Translations under genes and position numbers: made by a program
The notes under the pieces: model-generated
What the model saw: the letters and a program-made list of their open reading frames with translations, nothing else
The model's database searches: none
What the model was told of the DNA's origin: nothing
Source of the DNA: Nitrospinaceae bacterium
GTDB lineage: Bacteria > Nitrospinota > Nitrospinia > Nitrospinales > Nitrospinaceae
Assembly: GCA_029261615.1 (NCBI GenBank)
Contig: JAJDAX010000217.1
Location: forward strand, 1-6,462
DNA: 6,462 bases
Reading direction: 5' to 3'
Shown: positions 1 through 5,415 of the stretch, piece by piece
How the letters are laid out: every line of letters starts with the position of its first letter
Numbering within the stretch: position 1 is the first letter of the stretch

Positions 1-48
1 CCAGTAAAAAACGCCACGTTGATTTTCGACAATTGGGATTTCAAGTGA
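1..48 (+). CDS. possible C-terminal tail of an upstream gene (partial)
   Basis: Frame 1 is open from the left edge to a TGA at 46-48 and would encode about 15 residues ending NWDFK. Frame 3 is also open for its first 18 codons, so the reading frame is not certain. The fragment is too short to recognise. It would be the end of a gene lying to the left, on the same strand as the kinase operon. Confidence 0.22.
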   Translation, partial: PVKNATLIFDNWDFK

Positions 49-146
49 GTACTTGGTAATTTGGCCATGACTTTAAAAGCCTTTCGTCTAGAATTTGGGA
101 AATGGTTCTGACGCGTTCCTTGCATTCCAAGCTTACATGGAGTTGG

Positions 147-178
147 TTGTACAAATTGTAAAACTTATGTAACAATTT
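147..178. promoter_or_regulatory. AT-rich dyad upstream of the kinase operon, possible operator/promoter region
   Basis: TTGTACAA at 147-154 is a perfect 8-bp palindrome. It overlaps an inverted repeat made of AAATTGT (153-159) and ACAATTT (172-178), separated by 12 nt. The dyad lies about 70 nt before the kinase ATG, in the only AT-rich stretch of the leader. Promoter hexamers here are poor: the best pairing, TTGGTT at 143-148 with TATGTA at 166-171 and a 17-nt spacer, matches consensus at only three of six bases in each. Binding-site function is inferred from position and symmetry alone. Confidence 0.25.
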
Positions 179-246
179 AAAGAATCAGTGTCTTGGGGCA
201 TTTCCCGGTTCCTTTCTGTCAGGCCCGAAAATGGTAAAATAAGCTT

Positions 247-1287
247 ATGAATAAGATAAAAGCCATCTTTCATCCGATAATTATCTTCATCGGGGTGCAG
301 ATTGCCTGGATCGTCCTGATGGCGATCTGGATCTGGTGGTATCTCAAAAATCGTCAGGATTTTAAGGCGTTCGCCGAGCGACTCCAGCCGGAACTGTTTG
401 CAACGGATCTCAACTGGGTGGTTCTGCTCGAAGGCTGCTTCCTGATGATCCTCATCCTTGGCGGTTTTTACGTCATCTTTTTGTTCTGGAACAAGCAAGC
501 CAAGCTCAATCAGCTTCAAAGTAACTTTGTATCCAGCATGACACACGAATTGAAATCGCCGCTGGCTTCGATCCAGCTTTATCTGGAAACACTGAAATAT
601 CACGATGTGTCGCGGGAAGAATCGCGGGACTTTGTGGAAACCATGCTCAACGATACCGAGCGCCTTTCCGGACTCATTGAAAATATATTGCAGTCGAGTC
701 ACCCGGATCCTAAAAACATGCAGAACGAATTCCAGCCCGTAGATTTAAACGCGTTTCTTGAGGAAGTAGTGGAAGGGCACAAGCCTCAGTTCCGCGAGAA
801 CAAAATCGAACTGGTAAAGGACCTTGCACCGGTTCCCATAATAATGATGGACAAGCGTTCCATGCGGATGGTGTTCAACAATCTGATGAGCAATGCGTTG
901 CGATATACGTTGGCGGCCCACGATACTTCCGTTTCGGTCCGTCTCAGTGCAGACAGTAGAAATTGCTATATAGTTTTTGAAGATAAAGGGATCGGTCTCA
1001 ATGAACATGAAAGAAAACGGATATTCCGGAAATTTTATCGTGTATCGATGCCGGAAACCCAGAACATCGTTGGTGCCGGTCTCGGACTCTACATCTCGAG
1101 TGAAATTGTAAAAAACCATGGCGGACGCATAACAGTCACCAGTGCAGGTAAAGACAAGGGATCAACTTTCACAGTGTCCCTGCCGCTCAGCGGGGTGCCT
1201 GTGCCGTCCTGGTGGGATCATTTAACCGCACCCTTTAAAAGATTTTCGGTTACGAACCCCGCAGGCGCTGAACGAACCGGCAGCTAG
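247..1287 (+). CDS. membrane sensor histidine kinase
   Basis: Inner-membrane sensor kinase that autophosphorylates on histidine and should pass the phosphate to the regulator encoded 9 nt downstream. Two hydrophobic segments (about residues 9-33 and 57-81) enclose an outer loop of only about 23 residues. There is no obvious PAS or HAMP domain. The dimerisation/H-box follows directly, with SSMTHELKSP around phospho-acceptor His100. The HATPase domain shows the N-box NNLMSNALRYT (211-221), G1 box DKGIG (246-250), F-box FRKFYR (260-265) and G2 box GAGLGL (276-281), so it should be catalytically complete. A tail of about 30 residues after the ATPase domain (SWWDHL onward) is not part of the usual fold. 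The start is the first ATG after an in-frame stop at 235-237, with no good Shine-Dalgarno. The stimulus cannot be read from the sequence. Confidence 0.93.
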   Translation: MNKIKAIFHPIIIFIGVQIAWIVLMAIWIWWYLKNRQDFKAFAERLQPELFATDLNWVVLLEGCFLMILILGGFYVIFLFWNKQAKLNQLQSNFVSSMTHELKSPLASIQLYLETLKYHDVSREESRDFVETMLNDTERLSGLIENILQSSHPDPKNMQNEFQPVDLNAFLEEVVEGHKPQFRENKIELVKDLAPVPIIMMDKRSMRMVFNNLMSNALRYTLAAHDTSVSVRLSADSRNCYIVFEDKGIGLNEHERKRIFRKFYRVSMPETQNIVGAGLGLYISSEIVKNHGGRITVTSAGKDKGSTFTVSLPLSGVPVPSWWDHLTAPFKRFSVTNPAGAERTGS

Positions 1288-1296
1288 AAGTTTTAA

Positions 1297-2013
1297 ATGG
1301 AATCTACAGATACAAATAAAAAGCGCATTCTGGTTGTTGAGGACGAAGCGCATTTAGCCAAGGGGTTGAAGTTCAACCTGACCCGTGAGGGTTACGATGT
1401 CGAGTTGGTAGGCGATGGTGCCCTGGCCCTTGAGGGTTACAATACCGGAGCATTCGATATGATGATTCTCGACCTCATGCTTCCCAAGCTTGGCGGGCTT
1501 GAGGTGGTGAGGGCCATTCGCCAAAATGATGTCCGTTTTCCTGTCTTGATGCTGACTGCCCGTTCGGCGGATGAAGACCGGGCCTCAGGCCTTGAAGCGG
1601 GAGCGGACGATTACCTGACCAAACCGTTTCATCTTCCGGAGCTGTTATTAAGGGTCAAAGGTATTTTGCGGCGCGGGGATTGGTATAAGGAGCCTGTTCG
1701 TGAAAAGGATAAGTTTGAATTTGATGATAAATGGGTGAATTTCAGTACCGGACAGGCCCGGGGTTCTTCCGGGGAGTTTATGCTCACTCAAAAGGAAGCC
1801 TTGATTATGAATCTCCTGATCTCCAGGCGAGGAGAGGCAGTCAGTCGCGAGGAATTACTGGAAAAAGTATGGGGGTTCAGGCCGGACACTGAAACCCGAA
1901 CCCTCGATAATTTCATATCGAGGCTCCGCAAATATTTTGAAAAGAAACCGCAAAAACCAGAATATATTTTGACTGTCCGGGAAAAGGGTTACCAGTTCCG
2001 GGCAGATTCCTGA
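1297..2013 (+). CDS. OmpR/PhoB-family response regulator
   Basis: Cytoplasmic transcription factor and likely partner of the adjacent kinase. The receiver domain (about 9-125) has the acidic pair Glu15/Asp16, phospho-acceptor Asp59 in the ILDLMLP context, the switch Thr87 in MLTAR, and Lys109 in TKPF, so all key receiver residues are present. The C-terminal winged helix-turn-helix (about 137-236) has the typical LTQKEALIMNLL, SREELLEKVWG and RTLDNFISRLRKYFE helices, and ends in the wing hairpin ILTVREKGYQF. The length of 238 residues is normal for the family. The start lies 9 nt after the kinase stop, with a weak AGAAG ribosome site, so translation is probably coupled. Targets are unknown; its own promoter is a natural candidate. 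Confidence 0.95.
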   Translation: MESTDTNKKRILVVEDEAHLAKGLKFNLTREGYDVELVGDGALALEGYNTGAFDMMILDLMLPKLGGLEVVRAIRQNDVRFPVLMLTARSADEDRASGLEAGADDYLTKPFHLPELLLRVKGILRRGDWYKEPVREKDKFEFDDKWVNFSTGQARGSSGEFMLTQKEALIMNLLISRRGEAVSREELLEKVWGFRPDTETRTLDNFISRLRKYFEKKPQKPEYILTVREKGYQFRADS

Positions 2014-2020
2014 TCCCGTC

Positions 2021-2674
2021 ATGCCAATTCCCCGCAAGCGATCCCGAAAAATTAAACCGGAACCTGCGAACGATTTCCTTGAATTTGATGAACGGCCCCG
2101 CACCAGTGATCCTTTTAATGAAGAATGGGATGGAAGTGATTGGAAGCCTGTATCCCGGTTAATGTATGGCATTTCGACTGTAGTGTTTTTTTATATGGTC
2201 TATCTCCTCGCAAACCACAATCCCATCACCGGCGGATCGTTTATTATTATGATGTTGCACAATGTGAACCTGGTGTTTCATGAATTCGGCCATCCTGCCT
2301 TTTCCCTTTTTGGGGAGACCATGGGTATTTTGGGAGGAACACTGGGGCAGATCGGAATTCCGCTTGTGGTGACGGTGGCCTTTTGGAAAAAGCGTGACAG
2401 CCTGGGGTTTGCGGTGGGTTGTTTCTGGTTCTTCGAAAATTTTCTGGACGTTGCTGTCTACATGGCGGATGCCATTGACCTTAAACTGCAGCTCATTGGG
2501 GGGCTGGGAATGGAAGCGCACGACTGGCGCAATCTTTTTCTCAGGTGGGATTGTATCTTGAGTGCAAAAACAATTGCGGGCGTTACCAGTGCTCTTGGTT
2601 GGATCGGAATGTTCTGGGCCTGGCTTTGGCTGGGGTGGCGTTGTTTGTGGACGCGAAACGCGCAACTTCAATAA
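2021..2674 (+). CDS. multi-pass membrane protein with HEFGH metalloprotease-like motif, function unknown
   Basis: I do not recognise a named family. The first 45 or so residues are hydrophilic and charged. Hydrophobic segments follow at about 49-64, 73-90, 100-122, 128-149 and 185-207. HEFGH (residues 87-91) fits the HExxH zinc-binding consensus and sits at the end of a hydrophobic segment, as in site-2/M50 intramembrane proteases. A Gly-rich stretch GILGGTLGQIGIP (102-114) follows it. Candidate further ligands are Asp143 and Asp150 in ENFLDVAVYMAD and His167/Asp168 in HDW. The classical M50 LDG motif is not seen, so protease activity is only inferred. The ATG is 7 nt after the regulator stop with no Shine-Dalgarno, pointing to translational coupling. 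Met48 is an alternative start that would drop only the charged N-terminus. It may instead be a non-enzymatic membrane partner of the kinase. Confidence 0.85.
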   Translation: MPIPRKRSRKIKPEPANDFLEFDERPRTSDPFNEEWDGSDWKPVSRLMYGISTVVFFYMVYLLANHNPITGGSFIIMMLHNVNLVFHEFGHPAFSLFGETMGILGGTLGQIGIPLVVTVAFWKKRDSLGFAVGCFWFFENFLDVAVYMADAIDLKLQLIGGLGMEAHDWRNLFLRWDCILSAKTIAGVTSALGWIGMFWAWLWLGWRCLWTRNAQLQ

Positions 2675-2684
2675 TCATCAAGTT

Positions 2685-2690
2685 AAGGAG
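2685..2690 (+). promoter_or_regulatory. ribosome-binding site for the GTG-start small gene
   Basis: AAGGAG lies 8 nt before the GTG at 2699. It is the strongest Shine-Dalgarno in the first operon and supports GTG as the start over the internal ATG five codons later. Confidence 0.75.
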
Positions 2691-2698
2691 TTTTAAAC

Positions 2699-2911
2699 GT
2701 GTACGATGAACAAATGGAAAAACTGATCGTGGCCCTTATGGTGGTCATCGAAAAACAAGGCGGAGAGGTGACCGTCGACATGAAGGATTTTCATAATATG
2801 TTTGAAGTCCGGCACCGCAAAGGAATCCAGGTTCGTGAAAGAGGCGATTCGGAAATGGTGCTGGTTCTGGGAGATATGCCGGTGAGTCCGGACGACGCAA
2901 TGTCGAACTAA
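2699..2911 (+). CDS. small 70-residue protein of unknown function
   Basis: No family is recognised. The product is a soluble, acidic-looking 70-residue protein with no signal peptide or membrane segment. Residues 4-19 would form an amphipathic helix. The stretches GGEVTVDM (21-28) and EMVLVLGD (52-59) look like beta strands, suggesting a small alpha/beta fold. There are no cysteines or metal-binding clusters. It starts with GTG behind a good AAGGAG, 24 nt after the HEFGH membrane protein gene, so it probably ends the same operon. A real gene is supported by the ribosome site and the spacing. Any role, for example as a small regulator of the membrane protein or the kinase, is speculation. Confidence 0.72.
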   Translation: MYDEQMEKLIVALMVVIEKQGGEVTVDMKDFHNMFEVRHRKGIQVRERGDSEMVLVLGDMPVSPDDAMSN

Positions 2912-3212
2912 ATATTAATCGGAGATAATAAAATAAATTATTATTTGAGCGGTAAATTTCAAGGTTGATGTTTTTATCGTAAAAAATTTCTTTAGTCTTG
3001 TTTCTTGCGTACCATTTAGTGGTAATCTCGAAAGTGATGTTTTGCAAAGAAGGCTCCGGAAAGATCCCGTTTTAAATTTAGAGGACAGGAGCCTGACAAT
3101 CCTGAAAGTTATCTCTGCCACCCAAAATTAATAAGAGCCTGTAATTAAGCTCTGGGGGGAATGGCGGTTTCGTTTGGGCAGGAGATGAACTTAATTTTAA
3201 GGGAGGTCGGGT
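2912..3212 (+). other. 301-nt non-coding region / DoxX-gene leader
   Basis: The left half (2912-3000) is strongly AT-rich and the right half is mixed. I see no long ORF. The region ends in GGGAGG (3201-3206), a good ribosome site 6 nt before the DoxX ATG. It contains the 7-bp inverted repeat listed separately, a weaker AGAGC/GCTCT pair (3134-3138, 3149-3153), and a short ATG-initiated frame at 3161-3238 that overlaps the DoxX start. No clear sigma-70 promoter stands out: TTGTTT (2998-3003) with TAATCT (3023-3028) has a 19-nt spacer. No T-tracted terminator for the upstream operon is evident. Confidence 0.6.
3051..3094 (+). repeat. inverted repeat in the DoxX-gene leader
   Basis: AGGCTCC (3051-3057) and GGAGCCT (3088-3094) are perfect 7-nt reverse complements separated by 30 nt. 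In RNA this would give a GC-rich stem closing a large loop. It could be part of a structured leader RNA or a protein-binding dyad. No T-run follows, so it is not a classical terminator. Confidence 0.45.
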
Positions 3213-3671
3213 ATGGATCAATTGCAACAATTGTTTGAAACGGACGAAGGTTGGGATAAAACTATGCTCAGGTTGGCGGTAGGGGGTGTCATGTTTCCCC
3301 ACGGCGCTCAAAAACTCCTGGGCTGGTTTGGCGGATATGGTTTCAATGGCACCATGGGGTTTTTCACCGACACTATGGGCATGCCCTGGGTTATGGGGTT
3401 CGTCGTCATCATGGTGGAGTTTTTTGCCAGCCTGGCACTTTTAGCCGGGGCATTGACTCGTCTCTCTGCGCTTGGGGTCATGATTGTGATGACGGGCGCG
3501 GTAGCGGTGGCACATTGGCAAAATGGTTTTTTCATGAACTGGGCCAACAGCAGCGAGGGAGAAGGATTCGAATATCATCTTCTGATGATTGGGATGTGTG
3601 TGGCTTTGATGATTGGTGGCGGTGGGAAGGCTTCCATCGACTGGTTAATCTTTCAGCGCCTAAAAGCTTGA
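3213..3671 (+). CDS. DoxX-family membrane protein
   Basis: A 152-residue inner-membrane protein with four hydrophobic segments at about 16-36, 57-79, 83-103 and 119-138, which is the size and topology usual for DoxX proteins. Family-like features are LRLAVGGVMFPHGAQKLLGWFGG (14-41 region), the GMPW turn before helix 2, and MVEFFASLALLAG with Glu69 followed by LTRLSALGV. DoxX proteins are linked in some organisms to sulfur-compound oxidation or to membrane oxidoreductase complexes, but the biochemical role of most bacterial members is unknown and is not settled here. The ATG has GGGAGG 6 nt upstream. The long non-coding leader suggests it is transcribed separately from the kinase operon. It ends 38 nt from the convergent DUF190 gene. 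Confidence 0.9.
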   Translation: MDQLQQLFETDEGWDKTMLRLAVGGVMFPHGAQKLLGWFGGYGFNGTMGFFTDTMGMPWVMGFVVIMVEFFASLALLAGALTRLSALGVMIVMTGAVAVAHWQNGFFMNWANSSEGEGFEYHLLMIGMCVALMIGGGGKASIDWLIFQRLKA

Positions 3672-3709
3672 TCGCAAATGTTAAGAAGCAAGAAAATTCC
3701 TCATGGCAG

Positions 3710-4051
3710 TTAATCTACCTTCTTACCATCATAAAGAACCACATTGACTGATTGTTCCGTAATGAGTCCTTCCGTCACCACACCGTCTAACATGGGTTTC
3801 ACGCGTTCGATGTTTTCACGGTTATCCACAACTTCAACCACTACAGGCAAATCAGTAGACAGTCGCAGGATAGAGGTTGTGTGGGCGTGACTGGTTTTGC
3901 CAAACCCATCAATACCGCGAAGGACAGTGCAACCGGATAGACCTTCTTTACGAAATAATTCAATCAGGTATTTATATAAAGGCTTATCCTGATAGTGTGT
4001 GGCTTCACCGGTATAAATCCTGAGAACAACCGCTTCAGTATTCTGCATCAT
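3710..4051 (-). CDS. DUF190/COG1993 PII-like protein
   Basis: A small soluble cytoplasmic protein of 113 residues from MMQNTEAV, the usual family size. Recognisable family segments are LRIYTGE near the N-terminus, the GCTVLRGIDGFG block (40-51), SHAHTTSILRLSTDLPVVVEVVD (54-76, a strand-helix-strand region), and a final VNVVLYDG strand. Known members have a PII-like ferredoxin fold and are frequently encoded next to crcB, as here. The function is not established; ligand sensing or control of the channel is an inference. The frame is open further upstream to 4120, but that would overlap crcB and add a non-family N-terminus. AAGGG at 4058-4062 supports the double ATG at 4051/4048. The gap to crcB is 13 nt, so the two are probably co-transcribed. 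Confidence 0.9.
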   Translation of the reverse strand: MMQNTEAVVLRIYTGEATHYQDKPLYKYLIELFRKEGLSGCTVLRGIDGFGKTSHAHTTSILRLSTDLPVVVEVVDNRENIERVKPMLDGVVTEGLITEQSVNVVLYDGKKVD

Positions 4052-4057
4052 ATGGAA

Positions 4058-4062
4058 CCCTT
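4058..4062 (-). promoter_or_regulatory. ribosome-binding site for the DUF190 gene
   Basis: On the minus strand AAGGG lies 6 nt before the first ATG (4051) and 9 nt before the second (4048). This supports the short form of the protein over the upstream-extended frame; either of the two ATGs could be used. Confidence 0.55.
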
Positions 4063-4064
4063 TT

Positions 4065-4436
4065 TTATAATTGCAAGGCCAGCACCCGGCCAAGATAGAC
4101 ACCCAGTAAAGCCAGGGCAACAGAGCCGATGATGTTTGCCGAGACCAGTCCCCATTGGCCCTGATCCATGAGGCGAAAGGTTTCGTAGCCGAAGGTCGAC
4201 ATGGTGGTGAAGGAGCCCAGCATTCCGATGCACAAAAATAAGCGCGCTTCCTCTGTCAGGACTCCTTTGAATTCGGAAAGAAACATCAACGTTCCCAGCA
4301 GGAAACTGCCAAGAAAATTTACCGACAAGGTACCCAGGGGAAACTGTGCGCCGCTGCCCTGAACCCATCCACTCACTAGATACCGCAGGATCGCGCCCAG
4401 GAATCCTCCCGCTCCGACCCACAGCAAAACCGACAT
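4065..4436 (-). CDS. crcB: CrcB/FluC fluoride channel
   Basis: A 123-residue inner-membrane protein with four transmembrane helices. In characterised relatives it forms an antiparallel dual-topology homodimer that lets fluoride leave the cell. Family motifs are complete and in order: GGFLGAILRY (10-19), GTLSVNFLGSFLLG (35-48, pore Asn40), and GMLGSFTTMSTFGYE (71-85). In the last motif the usual TTFSTF is TTMSTF, so one of the two pore phenylalanines is Met79 while Phe82 is kept. The ATG has AAGGAG (4442-4447) 5 nt upstream. The DUF190 gene follows closely. The 183 nt between crcB and the next upstream gene (4437-4619) may hold its promoter, but no convincing hexamers and no fluoride-riboswitch-like sequence were found there. 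It contains a short palindrome AAACTGTTT. Confidence 0.96.
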   Translation of the reverse strand: MSVLLWVGAGGFLGAILRYLVSGWVQGSGAQFPLGTLSVNFLGSFLLGTLMFLSEFKGVLTEEARLFLCIGMLGSFTTMSTFGYETFRLMDQGQWGLVSANIIGSVALALLGVYLGRVLALQL

Positions 4437-4619
4437 GTTGACTCCTTAATCGCGCATTCTTATTGCAACGTGAAAACAGTCCAACCTATACTTTATTAGA
4501 TTTTGCCGAGGTTCCCAAACAGTTTGTTTGTGTGCCAATCTTATCCCAGGCTTTTCCGGAATTTAAAACCCAATATGCTGAGGATTGTATTCGTTTGACT
4601 GCGGGGCTGGAGTTACCGG

Positions 4620-5402
4620 TCAGTTGATCTTGTAGCCTGCGAAGGTGAAGATGTAGGAGTTGGCGAGCTTGGTGCCTTCTTTTAGCTGCTGGCGTACCCG
4701 GGTTGGGAGCCAATACCCCTCGACTTGATCGTAGAAAAACTCCAGCGTTTCTTCATATTGCTTTCCATTCAATTCAAATCGAGACCGACTTTCCAGAACC
4801 TGTGATTTCCCACCGCGGTCCGCATATTTCAAATAGCTTGTCACGTTAAATGGGGAATGCTGCCGTTGCACCCGGATCGTATGTATGACCCAGCTTTTCA
4901 GGTCGATTTTAAATTCGTATTGCAGGATTGGTTTTGGAGTGTTGGTACTGAATCGGGCTTCTAAAAGATTTTTTTTCTGCTTTTTCCCTTTGAAATCGTA
5001 ATCTTCAAGAGTCTTGTTTAGCGGGACGGGCAGGAAAACCTCTGCGTACTGAGACATGAACCTTAAAATCTCAAGTTCTCTTATTGGGGATAAGTTGCCT
5101 GCGGATTCATCGATTTCAAAATCGGGCTTGTCCTGCCCGACTTTCCAATTGAATTGAACAGTGGGGTTATTGAGCAGTTTTTTGTCTTCCGTGTCGGCAA
5201 AGGGGTCAAGCTGCGCCCAATGGATGCTGAAGCTTAATTTCTTGATCCCTTCATGTTGCGGGTAGTAATAATGGGAGTCGAGCTTTTGGATTAATGCGGA
5301 GCCGGGTGTGGCTGAAGAAACTCCCGTAAGGCAAAGCAAAGTGATACACCCTGCTATCGTGGCGCTCAATAAATACCGGGAGACAAAGAGGGAATATTTC
5401 AA
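4620..5402 (-). CDS. exported protein of unknown function, possibly LolA-like
   Basis: A 260-residue protein with an N-terminal signal sequence: Lys2 and Arg9, a hydrophobic stretch about 10-28, and a plausible signal-peptidase site near Ser-Ser-Ala31. IAGC at 16-19 matches a lipobox, but the residues after it remain hydrophobic, so a lipoprotein is less likely. The mature part is rich in alternating beta-strand patterns (VQFNWKV, LQYEFKID, ETLEFFYD, YIFTFAGYKI), and the YWLPTRVR segment near 230-237 resembles late strands of LolA/LolB/RseB-like half-barrels. This assignment is by pattern only. No catalytic motif is visible. The start codon is TTG, 13 nt after the stop of the thioredoxin-like gene and without a Shine-Dalgarno; no ATG occurs in frame until about residue 115. 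The tight spacing indicates co-transcription with the thioredoxin and cytochrome genes. Confidence 0.8.
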   Translation of the reverse strand: MKYSLFVSRYLLSATIAGCITLLCLTGVSSATPGSALIQKLDSHYYYPQHEGIKKLSFSIHWAQLDPFADTEDKKLLNNPTVQFNWKVGQDKPDFEIDESAGNLSPIRELEILRFMSQYAEVFLPVPLNKTLEDYDFKGKKQKKNLLEARFSTNTPKPILQYEFKIDLKSWVIHTIRVQRQHSPFNVTSYLKYADRGGKSQVLESRSRFELNGKQYEETLEFFYDQVEGYWLPTRVRQQLKEGTKLANSYIFTFAGYKIN

Positions 5403-5415
5403 TTTTGTTCGCAGC

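Noticed and set aside
133..702. 189-codon open frame on the minus strand opposite the kinase gene
   Set aside because: It lies almost wholly antisense to the well-supported kinase coding region and has no recognisable motif or ribosome site.
2159..2671. 170-codon minus-strand frame opposite the HEFGH membrane protein gene
   Set aside because: The plus-strand frame has membrane segments, a zinc-like motif and operon spacing; the minus-strand product has low-complexity character and no motif.
3005..3100. Resemblance to a c-di-GMP (GEMM) riboswitch, from GCAAAG followed by a CCGG-containing stem
   Set aside because: Other conserved core elements of the class are missing or misplaced, so the similarity is probably chance.
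3682..3725. Inverted repeat TAAGAAG / CTTCTTA across the convergent gene ends as a bidirectional terminator
   Set aside because: The stem is AT-rich, the loop is 30 nt, and there is no T-run; it also reaches into the DUF190 coding end.
3515..3751. 78-codon plus-strand frame overlapping the end of the DoxX gene
   Set aside because: It is out of frame inside a clear DoxX coding region, and its product resembles no family.
4052..4120. N-terminal extension of the DUF190 protein
   Set aside because: The extra 23 residues would overlap crcB and do not look like the family; the ribosome site supports the ATG at 4051 or 4048.
4048..4422. 124-codon minus-strand frame overlapping crcB
   Set aside because: It is out of frame with crcB, whose motifs are complete, so this is a shadow.
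4456..4484. Promoter-like TTGGAC / AAGAAT pair on the minus strand, 17-nt spacing, before crcB
   Set aside because: The -35 matches consensus at only three positions and the -10 lacks the first T; too weak to annotate, though the position would suit crcB.
4486..4713. 75-codon minus-strand frame between crcB and the exported-protein gene
   Set aside because: It overlaps the 3' end of the exported-protein gene in another frame and shows no motif or ribosome site.
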